12,945 bases of DNA. It comes from Bacteroidia bacterium. GTDB lineage: Bacteria > Bacteroidota > Bacteroidia > Bacteroidales > Azobacteroidaceae. Shown here piece after piece: positions 6,230-12,945 of the stretch (positions are counted from its first letter, which is position 1; every line of letters starts with the position of its first letter). Location of the stretch: NCBI GenBank assembly GCA_025996815.1, contig BNTT01000077.1, positions 1 to 12,945 on the forward strand, given 5' to 3'. A program made the translations under genes and the position numbers. The notes under the pieces are model-generated. The model had not been told where the DNA came from. It saw only the letters and a program-made list of their open reading frames with translations, and did not search any database.

Positions 6230-7947
6230 GCTACCTCCGTATGTCGATAAAATTTCAGACTATCCGGCTCAAATTCCGTGATATATTTCTGAATTTTAGC
6301 AACTTCCACTTCGGAAAGCGTTACATACACTTCGGCAGAGCGCGCAAACAGTTCATAATCCCGATTGGCATCCGAAATCAACAGATACGACAACGTGATG
6401 TGTCCGGCAGTCTCCACCAATCTACGAGCCTGAAAATCAATCAGTTCCTGATTTTTTGTGTCAGCCACCAGCGGCACTATTTTTTCGTAAACATCCACCA
6501 ATTTTGCCACGCGCTTTTGCAAGCCCTGCAATTCGGGACGGAGTTTTTCTGCCTGATAAACTTCCTGCCACTGCTTCAAATACGTGCCTGTGAGCACGTG
6601 ACGGATGGCTGCCACCACCTGCAACTGGCTCGTGCCCTCGTAGATGTTGGTGATGCGGGCATCGCGGTAGTAGCGTTCGCAGGGGTAATCCTTCATAAAG
6701 CCGGAGCCGCCGTGAATTTGAATCGTGTCGTAGGTGTCCTGATTGGCATATTCGGTAGCCAGCAACTTGCCCAGCGGCGTGTAGGCATCTGCCAATTTCT
6801 TGTATTTTTTCAGTTCGTCCCTTTCTTCCGGCTCCAATTTGCGCTCTTTTTCGATGTCTTCCAAGATTTTGTAAACGTCCACAAAGCGGGATGTTTCGTA
6901 CAAAATGGCGCGAGAGCCGTCCAATTTGGCTTTGATGTTGGCGAGCATCTCGTAGACCGCCGGAAATTCGATGATGGCTTTGCCAAATTGCTTGCGGTCT
7001 TTGGCGTATGCAACTGCCTCACGGTAAGCCGCTTCCGACAATCCTGTTGCCTGTGCCATGATGCCCAGCCGCGCGCCGTTCATCAGCGACATCACATATT
7101 TTATTAAGCCCAATTTGCGCTCGCCGCACAGTTCCGCTTTGGCATTTTTGTAGGTCAATTCGCACGTTGGCGAGCCTTTGATGCCCATTTTGTTTTCGAT
7201 GCGGCGCACATCCACGCCGCCGTCGCGCTTGTCGTAGATGAACATCGACAGTCCGCGACCGTCCTTCGTGCCCTCTTCCGAGCGCGCCAACACCAGGTGA
7301 ATGTCGGAATCGCCGTTGGTGATAAACCGCTTCACGCCGTTGAGTCGCCAGCATTTGCCCGCTTCGTCGTAGGTTGCGCGCAGCATCACGGCTTGCAAAT
7401 CCGACCCTGCATCGGGTTCGGTCAAGTCCATCGACATCGTTTCGCCGGCGCACACGCGGGGGAGGTATTTCTGATGCTGAGCGGCATCGCCAAACTCGTA
7501 AATCGTTTCGGCACAGTCCTGCAACGCCCAGAGGTTGCAAAAACCGGCATCGGCACGCGCGGCAATGTCGGAAGCCATGATGAACGCCGTCAAAGGAAAA
7601 TTCAATCCCTCGTAGCGGCGGGGCATCGAAAGCCCCATCAAACCCGCCTGGGTGGTCACTTTCAGGTTTTCAGCCGTTCCGGGAGCGTACACCACGCGGT
7701 TTTTGACCACCGTGGGACCCACGTGGTCGACCTCCTCCGCATTGGGAGCCACCACTTCGCCGATGACCTCACCCGCGATTTCCATCACTCGCTCGTAACT
7801 GTCGAGCAGATCCTCAAAATCGCTCGGCGCATAATCGAACTTCGCCGCATCCGCATAATTCCGCTCTTTCAACTCCGCAATGCGGCGCATCAACGGATGA
7901 TGCAAATGATGCCTCAAAGCCGGATTATCTAAATAAAAATTTGACAT
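6226..7947 (-). CDS. Acyl-CoA dehydrogenase family protein (long Bacteroidales type)
   Basis: This 573-residue FAD enzyme would oxidise an acyl-CoA to the 2-enoyl-CoA (or run in reverse) and pass electrons to ETF. Both family signatures are present: LTEPDAGSD (175-183) and IHGGSGFMKDYPCERYYRDA (411-430), followed by IYEGTSQLQ (435-443) with Glu437 at the position of the catalytic base of medium-chain dehydrogenases. RFITNGDSD (208-216) belongs to the middle beta domain. It is about 190 residues longer than classic dehydrogenases, with an N-terminal extension (about 1-50), an insertion around 355-390 rich in Lys/Glu, and a C-terminal extra helical region from about 455. The chain length of the substrate cannot be read. 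It lies 14 nt after etfA and overlaps murB by 4 nt. No thiolase, hydratase or CoA-ligase gene is nearby. Confidence 0.92.
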   Translation of the reverse strand: MSNFYLDNPALRHHLHHPLMRRIAELKERNYADAAKFDYAPSDFEDLLDSYERVMEIAGEVIGEVVAPNAEEVDHVGPTVVKNRVVYAPGTAENLKVTTQAGLMGLSMPRRYEGLNFPLTAFIMASDIAARADAGFCNLWALQDCAETIYEFGDAAQHQKYLPRVCAGETMSMDLTEPDAGSDLQAVMLRATYDEAGKCWRLNGVKRFITNGDSDIHLVLARSEEGTKDGRGLSMFIYDKRDGGVDVRRIENKMGIKGSPTCELTYKNAKAELCGERKLGLIKYVMSLMNGARLGIMAQATGLSEAAYREAVAYAKDRKQFGKAIIEFPAVYEMLANIKAKLDGSRAILYETSRFVDVYKILEDIEKERKLEPEERDELKKYKKLADAYTPLGKLLATEYANQDTYDTIQIHGGSGFMKDYPCERYYRDARITNIYEGTSQLQVVAAIRHVLTGTYLKQWQEVYQAEKLRPELQGLQKRVAKLVDVYEKIVPLVADTKNQELIDFQARRLVETAGHITLSYLLISDANRDYELFARSAEVYVTLSEVEVAKIQKYITEFEPDSLKFYRHTEVA

Positions 7948-7961
7948 TGTATTTCGTTTTT

Positions 7962-8981
7962 TTATTTGCTATTCTTTTTGTAAAACTTAACCATCTTTGG
8001 CACAACCACTTCCACATCGCCCGTAATCACATAATCGGCGATAGTGTTGATGGGCGCGTTGGGGTCGTTGTTGATTGCAATTATCATGGAGGATTCTTGC
8101 ATGCCCGCGATGTGTTGGATTTGACCGGAGATGCCGCACGCTATGTAGAGTTTGGGGCGCACTGTGATGCCGGTTTGCCCGATTTGCCGCTCGTGCTCTG
8201 CATATCCGGCATCGACCGCCGCGCGCGAAGCACCCACTTCTGCGCCAATCGTGTTTGCCAAGTCGTGCAAGAGTTGGAAATTTTCTTTCGACCCCAAGCC
8301 GTAACCTCCGGCTACGATAATCGGTGCGCCTTTGATGTTCACTTTGGAGGCTTCGATGTGGCGTTCAATCACGCTCACCACGAAATCGGTGTCTGAAACG
8401 TATTGTTTCACGTCGTGCGCCACCGTTTTACCTTTATAATTGGCATCAAGGATTTCTTTTTTCATCACGCCTTCGCGCACCGTTGCCATTTGCGGGCGGT
8501 TTTCGGGGTTTACAATCGTTGCCACGATGTTGCCGCCGAATGCGGGGCGAATTTGATACAGCAGATTGGTGTAGGTCTTGCCCTCCTTCTTCTCTTCGTG
8601 GTCGCCGATTTCCAGCGCGGTGCAATCGGCAGTTAAGCCGCTGAACAAGGCTGAGGACACGCGCGGACCCAGGTCGCGACCGATATTAGTGGCACCCATC
8701 AGCGCGATTTGCGGCTTTTCTTCGCCGAAAAGTTTCACCAGCACCGCCGTGTGGGGCAGCGAGGTGTAGGGCGTGAGGCGGGCATCGTCGAACGTGTGTA
8801 GCACATCCACCCCGTAAGGGAACACCTGCGCGCCGATTTTGTCCAATTTCGTGCCAACAGCCACCGCTTCAACCTGACATTTCAACTGATTTGCCAGCGA
8901 GCGACCTTTGGTAAGCAGTTCAAGACTAACGTCCTGCACCTTACCGTCTTCTATTTCGAGATATACAAATAAATTATTCAT
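7962..8981 (-). CDS. etfA: Electron transfer flavoprotein, alpha subunit
   Basis: EtfA forms a heterodimer with EtfB and binds the FAD that shuttles electrons to and from dehydrogenases. The 339-residue protein has an N-terminal Rossmann-like domain (about 1-200) and the C-terminal FAD domain: AGGYGLGSKENF (224-235), GASRAAVDAGY (250-260, with flavin-contacting Ser252-Arg253), GQTGITVRP (268-276), LYIACGISGQIQH (278-290) and INNDPNAPI (303-311). The first of these usually reads GGRGLGS; here Arg is replaced by Tyr227. The gene starts 3 nt after the etfB stop and ends 14 nt before the acyl-CoA dehydrogenase, so all are co-transcribed. No ferredoxin-like N-terminal extension is present. Confidence 0.95.
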   Translation of the reverse strand: MNNLFVYLEIEDGKVQDVSLELLTKGRSLANQLKCQVEAVAVGTKLDKIGAQVFPYGVDVLHTFDDARLTPYTSLPHTAVLVKLFGEEKPQIALMGATNIGRDLGPRVSSALFSGLTADCTALEIGDHEEKKEGKTYTNLLYQIRPAFGGNIVATIVNPENRPQMATVREGVMKKEILDANYKGKTVAHDVKQYVSDTDFVVSVIERHIEASKVNIKGAPIIVAGGYGLGSKENFQLLHDLANTIGAEVGASRAAVDAGYAEHERQIGQTGITVRPKLYIACGISGQIQHIAGMQESSMIIAINNDPNAPINTIADYVITGDVEVVVPKMVKFYKKNSK

Positions 8982-8984
8982 AAC

Positions 8985-9791
8985 TTAACCGATTGTGTGA
9001 TTGGTGATTAACTCCACGATGAGTTCTTCGATTGCCTGGTCGGAAGAATCCAGTGTTTTACTCTCTTTCGCCTGAAATACAACGCTTTCGATGGCTTTCA
9101 CCTTCGTTGGTGAGCCTGACAAGCCGCACTGCTGCGGGTCGGCATCGACATCGGCGGCACTCCATTCGGTGGCTGCCGTGCCTTTTTTGTGGCGAAGCAC
9201 CAATTTGGCATTGCGCGGGCGGCATTCGGGCGCGGCATCCGAAACGGTAATCAGCATCGGCAACTTGCCCTTTGCGACCTCAACACCACCTTCCAAACGG
9301 CGCACAACCGTGATTTCACCGCCTTCGGCAGACACCACATTGGCGGCGTAAGTGATTTGGGGGATGCCCAACTTTTCAGCCACCTGCGGACCCACCTGCG
9401 CGGTGTCGCCGTCGATAGCCTGACGTCCGGACAGGATGATGTCGAACTTGCCGATTTTTTTGATTGCCGTGCTCAGGGCGTAACTTGTTGCCAGCGTGTC
9501 GGCACCGGCAAAGGCGCGGTCGGTGAGCAAATAGCCGCCGTCGGCACCGCGGAACAAGCCTTCGCGCACAATTTCTTCCGCGCGGGGAGGTCCCATCGTC
9601 AGCAGAGTAACCGTTGTGCCGGCATAGCGTTCCTTCAAACGTAATGCCTGCTCCAGGGCAAGCAAATCTTCCGGATTGAAAATAGCAGGCAACGCGGCAC
9701 GATTGACCGTTCCGTCTTCTTTCATCGCGTCTTTCCCAACGTTGCGCGTGTCAGGCACCTGTTTTGCAAGAACTATAATTTTAAAGCCCAT
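8985..9791 (-). CDS. etfB: Electron transfer flavoprotein, beta subunit
   Basis: EtfB is the partner of EtfA and carries AMP or a second FAD. The 268-residue sequence starts with IIVLAKQVPDT (5-15), has FNPEDLLALEQAL (38-50), LLTMGPPRAEE (63-73) and GRQAIDGDTAQVGPQVAE (122-139). It continues with VRRLEGG (163-169) and PMLITV (178-183). The DGDTAQVGP stretch resembles the flavin-binding loop of electron-bifurcating EtfB proteins from anaerobes rather than the DDDCNQTG-type loop of mitochondrial ETF, so binding of a second FAD and NAD(H) is plausible but unproven. It is the first gene of the operon etfB-etfA-dehydrogenase-murB, 25 nt downstream of a TACCTTTG element. Confidence 0.95.
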   Translation of the reverse strand: MGFKIIVLAKQVPDTRNVGKDAMKEDGTVNRAALPAIFNPEDLLALEQALRLKERYAGTTVTLLTMGPPRAEEIVREGLFRGADGGYLLTDRAFAGADTLATSYALSTAIKKIGKFDIILSGRQAIDGDTAQVGPQVAEKLGIPQITYAANVVSAEGGEITVVRRLEGGVEVAKGKLPMLITVSDAAPECRPRNAKLVLRHKKGTAATEWSAADVDADPQQCGLSGSPTKVKAIESVVFQAKESKTLDSSDQAIEELIVELITNHTIG

Positions 9792-9816
9792 AATTTTGTA
9801 ATAAAGTTTTAAAGTG

Positions 9817-9824
9817 CAAAGGTA
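9817..9824 (-). promoter_or_regulatory. Promoter -7 element of the etfBA-dehydrogenase-murB operon
   Basis: The minus strand reads TACCTTTG (9824-9817), matching TAnnTTTG, with 25 nt to the etfB ATG. No TTTG lies at the expected -33 distance; instead that position falls in the AT-rich repeat element at 9836-9860. Confidence 0.5.
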
Positions 9825-9835
9825 GTAAAAAATTT

Positions 9836-9860
9836 TGAATTACGCATTATGAATTGCGAA
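9836..9860 (-). repeat. 25-bp upstream element, copy A
   Basis: TGAATTACGCATTATGAATT and the next five bases (plus strand) match the element at 12456-12480 at 19 of 25 positions. In both places it begins exactly 11 bp beyond the CAAAGGTA that marks the minus-strand -7 box, so it covers the -33 region. The remaining gap down to 9911 holds only short inverted repeats: an imperfect A/T-rich one at 9856-9872 and CCGGATGTCCGG at 9893-9904. Confidence 0.5.
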
Positions 9861-9911
9861 AAATCTTTTTGCGGGCGGGCAGGCGCTCTTCCCCGGATGT
9901 CCGGCAGGGAA

Positions 9912-11468
9912 TTAAAACCCGAAATCCAGACTTTCAGCATCCACCTCTTTGGCTTCCTCCTCTTGCGGGGCGTGCGCTCGTTGGTGCACCTCATTGGCAA
10001 GGATGTTGATGGCTTTGATTGGGCGGACGGGGCAGATGGATTCGCAGCCGCCACAGCCGATGCAGAGGTCGTCATAGACGTGCGGGAGCGTCAAGCCGCT
10101 GTCGCCATACGGCTCCATGCGCACCGCTTGCACGGGGCAATGCTCCGAACAGGCACCGCAGGAGGTGTTTTCTTTGAACACGATGCAGAGGCTTTTGTCG
10201 AACTGCGCGATGCCAATCTGCGTTGTCTGCTTCTCTTTGGAAATACCCGCTTCATCTTTATCTTGGAACGGTACAATCGCATGAAAGGGGCACACATCGG
10301 CGCACACCGTGCAATTGTAGTTGCAAAACGCCATCTCGTAGAACGTCAAGTGTGGCTTAAACGCATAGTCGATGCCAAACTCAAAGCCCGCAGGTTTCAA
10401 AATTTGCTGCGGACAGTGCGTTATGCACAAATGGCAGGCGGTGCATTTTTCTTTGAAATGCTGTAAACTCACCGACCCCGGCGGGGTGATGGGCGTCAGT
10501 TTGGTGGTATCTATCTCCTTCGCAACGGCTTTGACGCAGCCCTGAATCAATGGCAGCGTCGTCGCCATCGCCGCGGATGCCAGCAAAAACGAGCGACGGC
10601 TACCCCCAACCCCCTCAAGGGGGCTTTTATTCCCTGAAAGGGAATTTTTCAACTCCCCCTTTAGGGGCTTGGGGGGGGATATAGCCCATTTGTAGTGGAT
10701 GGCTTTTTCTTTTTTGCATTTGCCCAAGCAGTTGAAACAGGCAACGCAACGCGAGGCATCTATGGTGCCCTCCTTGCTGTTGATACACTCTGATTTACAG
10801 GCTCTTGCGCACAATCCGCATTTGGTGCAGGATTCATCCAGCGCGATACGAAACAATGAAAACCGCGAAAAAAGCCCCAGCAGCGACCCCACGGGACATA
10901 TCGTGTTGCAAAACAGCCGCCCGCGCAGCAAAGCCATCGCGCCAACGAGCAACAGCACGACGAGTGCGGACAAAAACGAGAGGGTCGTTACCGTATAAAT
11001 CGTGATGTTATAAAAATCGTAATTGTTGAATTTGAGCGCAATCCAGTTCAGCCCATTATTGCCCTCCATCACCAGCGGGCGGAAGATATTGACGGCGATG
11101 CGCCCAAAATTGCTGTACGGGTCGAGCACGAGCAACGGGGTGGCGATGCCCAAAATCAGGAACACCGCGCAAATCGCTAACAGGCTGTAACGCAACCAAT
11201 TGTAAGACTTGGAATAGTGGTGCTTGCGCCATTTTTTAGGAGCAAACCGCCCAATCACGTCCTGCAAAATGCCAAACGGACAGATGAACGAGCAAAAAAC
11301 ACGCCCCAACAGCAGTGCCAGCACCGCCCAAACGACAATCGCAGCATAACTCCCTATGTGAGGAATCGCGTGCCGCATCCACTCCGGCGACTTACCCGCA
11401 AAATCCACAAATACCCACGTCATCGCTGCAAAAAAGAGCGATGCAACGATTACACGAACCCTTTTCAA
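9912..11468 (-). CDS. Polytopic NapH-like / multi-ferredoxin iron-sulfur protein with internal Tat-like signal
   Basis: This 518-residue membrane electron carrier has about four N-terminal transmembrane segments (roughly 5-22, 39-57, 92-113, 158-181). CxxxCP motifs occur at Cys59/63 and Cys187/191, as in NapH/YccM proteins. Two [4Fe-4S] motifs follow (Cys214/217/220/224 and 241/244/247/251). A linker (264-289) precedes SRRSFLLAS (290-298), a Tat-type motif with a hydrophobic run. Four more cluster motifs come next: 342/345/348/352, 382/386/389/393, 437/440/444 with Cys428 as likely fourth ligand, and 469/472/475/479. It resembles full-length '4Fe-4S binding proteins' of Bacteroidales, so it is probably intact rather than a recent fusion. 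Topology would put the first two clusters in the cytoplasm and the last four outside. The linker is encoded by a palindromic repeat. It starts 4 nt after the DUF362 gene; the redox partner is unknown. Confidence 0.85.
   Translation of the reverse strand: MKRVRVIVASLFFAAMTWVFVDFAGKSPEWMRHAIPHIGSYAAIVVWAVLALLLGRVFCSFICPFGILQDVIGRFAPKKWRKHHYSKSYNWLRYSLLAICAVFLILGIATPLLVLDPYSNFGRIAVNIFRPLVMEGNNGLNWIALKFNNYDFYNITIYTVTTLSFLSALVVLLLVGAMALLRGRLFCNTICPVGSLLGLFSRFSLFRIALDESCTKCGLCARACKSECINSKEGTIDASRCVACFNCLGKCKKEKAIHYKWAISPPKPLKGELKNSLSGNKSPLEGVGGSRRSFLLASAAMATTLPLIQGCVKAVAKEIDTTKLTPITPPGSVSLQHFKEKCTACHLCITHCPQQILKPAGFEFGIDYAFKPHLTFYEMAFCNYNCTVCADVCPFHAIVPFQDKDEAGISKEKQTTQIGIAQFDKSLCIVFKENTSCGACSEHCPVQAVRMEPYGDSGLTLPHVYDDLCIGCGGCESICPVRPIKAINILANEVHQRAHAPQEEEAKEVDAESLDFGF
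10602..10679. repeat. G/C-tract palindromic repeat inserted in frame in the iron-sulfur gene
   Basis: About 78 bp holds three hairpins: CCCCCT-CA-AGGGGG (10609-10623 region), ATTCCCT-GAA-AGGGAAT (10629-10645) and CCCCT-TT-AGGGG (10655-10667 region). Outer arms CCCCCAACCCCCT and AGGGGCTTGGGGG are near-complementary, so the whole block is one imperfect palindrome. On the coding strand it is read as SPPKPLKGELKNSLSGNK followed by SPLEGVGG, in frame and without stops. From memory, this proline/leucine/glycine pattern is typical of intergenic repeats in Bacteroidota genomes that occasionally enter genes. Confidence 0.75.
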
Positions 11469-11472
11469 GTGC

Positions 11473-12402
11473 TTATATTTTTATACGTTTAACATTCAGT
11501 TTATCAACCTTTTGCGTGCCCAAATTCAATTTTTCGCCGAGCGCGATGTGCCCCACTTCGGCGATGTCCATTTTTTCGACCTGATTGAACATCGCGATAG
11601 CCGCCGTGTCTGCCGCCACGATATTGGGCGATACGATAAGACCTTTCAGCACCGAGGTGTCGCTTGGCGACTTGCCTTGCGGACCGTTTTTACGCATACA
11701 GCGATACGAATCCACGATATTCAGAGCCGGTTTTTTGGTGTACGTGCAGATGTCGGCGATGCTCTGCTGCAAGTCGTTGGAATGGAAAACGCCGCGGTCC
11801 CAAACAACGCCCATATAATTTTTCATCGCGATAGACATTTTGGCACCGCCGTGATTTTTCAGCACGGGCACGTTGAACCACACATCGGCATCGAGCAATG
11901 CCTGATGGATTTTTGCCGATTTGAGTTTCACGCCCTTGGGGATGGACACTTCCTTGTAGTAACTCTCGTCGTTGCCCGGCACGATGGTGCCTCCGGCGGC
12001 TTTCACCGCTTTTTCGATGCCCGAATGGTCGTAGCATTTTTGCCAGTTGTCGCATGTGTGGTCGAAGACCGTCACCTTTTTGGCACCTGCCGAGAGGCAC
12101 TGTTTCACCAGTTCGCCCACCAGTTCGGGATTGGTGTTGGCGGCAAAATTGGGCGTTTTGTCCCAACCGATGTTGGGTTTAATCACTACCGATTGCCCTT
12201 TTTTGACGTATTTGTCGATGCCGCCCATCTCTTGGAGTGCGCGTTGAAGCATCACGGCGGGTTCGCCACCCATCACAGCCACCATGTCGGGGGTGGATTC
12301 CACAGACAGTTTGCCGGCTTGCGCGGCGGCAGCCAGCTTGTCGAAAGTCAGCACAGCCGCGCCCAGCGCAGCCGTTGTTCTCAAAAATTCACGACGTTCC
12401 AT
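11473..12402 (-). CDS. DUF362 domain-containing protein with Tat signal
   Basis: This 309-residue protein begins MERREFLRTTAALGAAV, a twin-arginine signal with cleavage likely after the AAAAQA region (about residue 29). The mature part shows the DUF362 (PF04015) pattern: SVVIKPNIGW (71-80), NTNPELVGELVKQCLSAGAK (89-108), VFDHT (112-116), ADVWFNVPVLKNHG (172-185), MKNYMGVVWDRG (193-204) and a C-terminal SPNIVAADTAA (258-268). Unlike some DUF362 proteins it has no appended ferredoxin domain; its few cysteines (102, 117, 123, 219, 235) do not form a CxxCxxC motif. The molecular function of the family is unsettled. It is the first gene of a two-gene operon, 4 nt before the iron-sulfur membrane protein, and both carry Tat motifs, suggesting a periplasmic partner exported folded, possibly with a cofactor. 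Confidence 0.88.
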   Translation of the reverse strand: MERREFLRTTAALGAAVLTFDKLAAAAQAGKLSVESTPDMVAVMGGEPAVMLQRALQEMGGIDKYVKKGQSVVIKPNIGWDKTPNFAANTNPELVGELVKQCLSAGAKKVTVFDHTCDNWQKCYDHSGIEKAVKAAGGTIVPGNDESYYKEVSIPKGVKLKSAKIHQALLDADVWFNVPVLKNHGGAKMSIAMKNYMGVVWDRGVFHSNDLQQSIADICTYTKKPALNIVDSYRCMRKNGPQGKSPSDTSVLKGLIVSPNIVAADTAAIAMFNQVEKMDIAEVGHIALGEKLNLGTQKVDKLNVKRIKI

Positions 12403-12436
12403 ATATATATGTATTTATAATTACGAAATAATGCCG

Positions 12437-12444
12437 CAAAGGTA
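12437..12444 (-). promoter_or_regulatory. Promoter -7 element of the DUF362/iron-sulfur operon
   Basis: The minus strand reads TACCTTTG (12444-12437) with 34 nt to the DUF362 ATG. It has the same TACCTTTGC core as the etfB, PLP-enzyme and GT5 promoters. No -33 TTTG is visible; the tandem repeat at 12451-12478 occupies that position. Confidence 0.5.
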
Positions 12445-12450
12445 CGAAAT

Positions 12451-12480
12451 AGTTATGAATTATGAGTTATGAATTATGAG
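12451..12480. repeat. 14-bp direct tandem repeat; includes the 25-bp upstream element, copy B
   Basis: AGTTATGAATTATG occurs twice in immediate succession (12451-12464 and 12465-12478) and is followed by AG. The sub-stretch 12456-12480 matches the element upstream of etfB (9836-9860) at 19 of 25 positions. It lies between the Der stop and the DUF362 promoter box. Together with the two promoter elements it makes up most of the 93-bp gap. Confidence 0.65.
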
Positions 12481-12495
12481 TTTTTTTTGAAAATT

Positions 12496-12945
12496 TTATT
12501 TTTCGCGCATATAGATATTGACAGGGGTGCCGGTGAGCGACCAGTGCTTGCGAATTTGGTTTTCGAGGAAGCGTTTGTATGGCTCTTTCACCCATTGGGG
12601 GAGGTTGCAGAAGAAGACGAAACTTGGGATTGGCGTGTTTGGGAGTTGCGTGATGTATTTGATGCGCACCACTTTGCCCTTGTTGGTGGGCGGCGGGGTG
12701 TGCTCGATAATCGGCAGTAGCACCTCGTTCAACTGGTGGGTGGGGATTTTCATTTTGCGAATCTCATACACTTCCTGCGCCGTTTCGAGAATCTTGAAGA
12801 TGCGCTGTTTGGTGAGCGCGGAGGCGAAAATCACCGGCACGTCGGTGAACGGAGCCATCCGCTCGTGGATGGTGTTTTCAAAGTGTTTCAGGGTGTTGTT
12901 GTCCTTGTTTTCGACCAAATCCCATTTATTGACCACCACCACCAA
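12496..12945 (-). CDS. der: Ribosome-associated GTPase Der (EngA), C-terminal part, cut by the window edge
   Basis: Der is a double-GTPase needed for 50S subunit maturation. The visible 149 residues cover the end of its second GTPase domain, with G4 motif NKWD (about 7-10) and G5-like ASALTKQRI (41-49), and the C-terminal KH-like domain (about 60-145) with [38 protein letters not shown] and [10 protein letters not shown]. The KH domain is complete up to the TAA stop. About 290 N-terminal residues lie beyond position 12945, so the apparent first codon at the edge is not a real start. It ends 93 nt before the DUF362 start, and the promoter between them suggests separate transcription. Confidence 0.93.
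   Translation of the reverse strand: MVVVVNKWDLVENKDNNTLKHFENTIHERMAPFTDVPVIFASALTKQRIFKILETAQEVYEIRKMKIPTHQLNEVLLPIIEHTPPPTNKGKVVRIKYITQLPNTPIPSFVFFCNLPQWVKEPYKRFLENQIRKHWSLTGTPVNIYMREK

Noticed and set aside
6241..7107. 288-codon plus-strand frame opposite the acyl-CoA dehydrogenase
   Set aside because: Antisense shadow of conserved dehydrogenase signatures; no promoter and no recognisable motifs.
9856..9904. Rho-independent terminator after the iron-sulfur gene
   Set aside because: GCGAAAAATCTTTTTGC and CCGGATGTCCGG are short inverted repeats with tiny or absent loops and no stem-plus-T-run in the correct order on the minus strand.
11512..12420. 302-codon plus-strand frame opposite the DUF362 gene
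   Set aside because: Very His/Phe/Val-rich composition typical of antisense reading; the minus strand carries a Tat signal and DUF362 motifs.
12451..12480. CRISPR-like repeat array
   Set aside because: Only two adjacent 14-bp units with no spacers; no cas genes in the window.

Overview
The window looks like a chromosomal stretch from a member of the Bacteroidota, most likely Bacteroidales. The half-length GT5 'glycogen synthase' followed by a DUF4270 lipoprotein, the long acyl-CoA dehydrogenase with its own EtfA/EtfB, and the single-chain NapH-like/ferredoxin protein are arrangements I associate with that order. Promoter-like elements also follow the Bacteroidota form TAnnTTTG, starts lack Shine-Dalgarno sequences, and lipoprotein signals are common. 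Both ends of the window cut through genes, so it may be a whole contig or a fragment of one.

Layout. 1-742 is anomalous: a 64-bp piece of the 3' end of an SGNH-hydrolase gene (1-64, plus strand) recurs as a perfect inverted copy (679-742) at the end of the intact gene, and between the copies lies only the last 178 codons of lepA. The intact SGNH/GDSL lipoprotein follows (679-1359, minus), then a structured intergenic region and a Cys/Met-metabolism PLP enzyme of O-acetylhomoserine sulfhydrylase type (1531-2769, minus). A divergent promoter region (2770-2900) leads into a plus-strand pair: GT5-type glycogen synthase protein (2901-3716) and a DUF4270 lipoprotein (3739-5175). Convergent to these is a tight minus-strand operon read etfB, etfA, acyl-CoA dehydrogenase, murB (9791 down to 5201). 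A second minus-strand operon codes for a Tat-signal DUF362 protein and a polytopic six-cluster iron-sulfur protein (12402 down to 9912). The C-terminal part of the GTPase Der runs off the right end.

How the genes fit together. EtfB/EtfA would exchange electrons with the acyl-CoA dehydrogenase; murB, a peptidoglycan enzyme, is translationally coupled to them by a 4-nt overlap without an obvious metabolic link. The DUF362/iron-sulfur pair looks like a membrane redox module: the large protein has NapH-like membrane and cytoplasmic cluster domains, then an internal Tat-like signal and four more cluster motifs that would face the periplasm. The PLP enzyme (sulfur amino acids), Der and LepA (ribosome) are housekeeping functions.

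The most notable signals beyond gene content are: (i) the fold-back junction at the left end, which has the form of an amplification or assembly chimera with a 4-nt microhomology; (ii) two palindromic intergenic-type repeats that have become protein-coding, one as the linker before the internal Tat motif and one supplying the start of the DUF4270 lipoprotein; (iii) a 25-bp element upstream of both redox operons, at exactly the same distance from an identical TACCTTTGC promoter element. I found no CRISPR array, tRNA, rRNA, transposase or phage gene. No gene-free stretch exceeds 300 bases.
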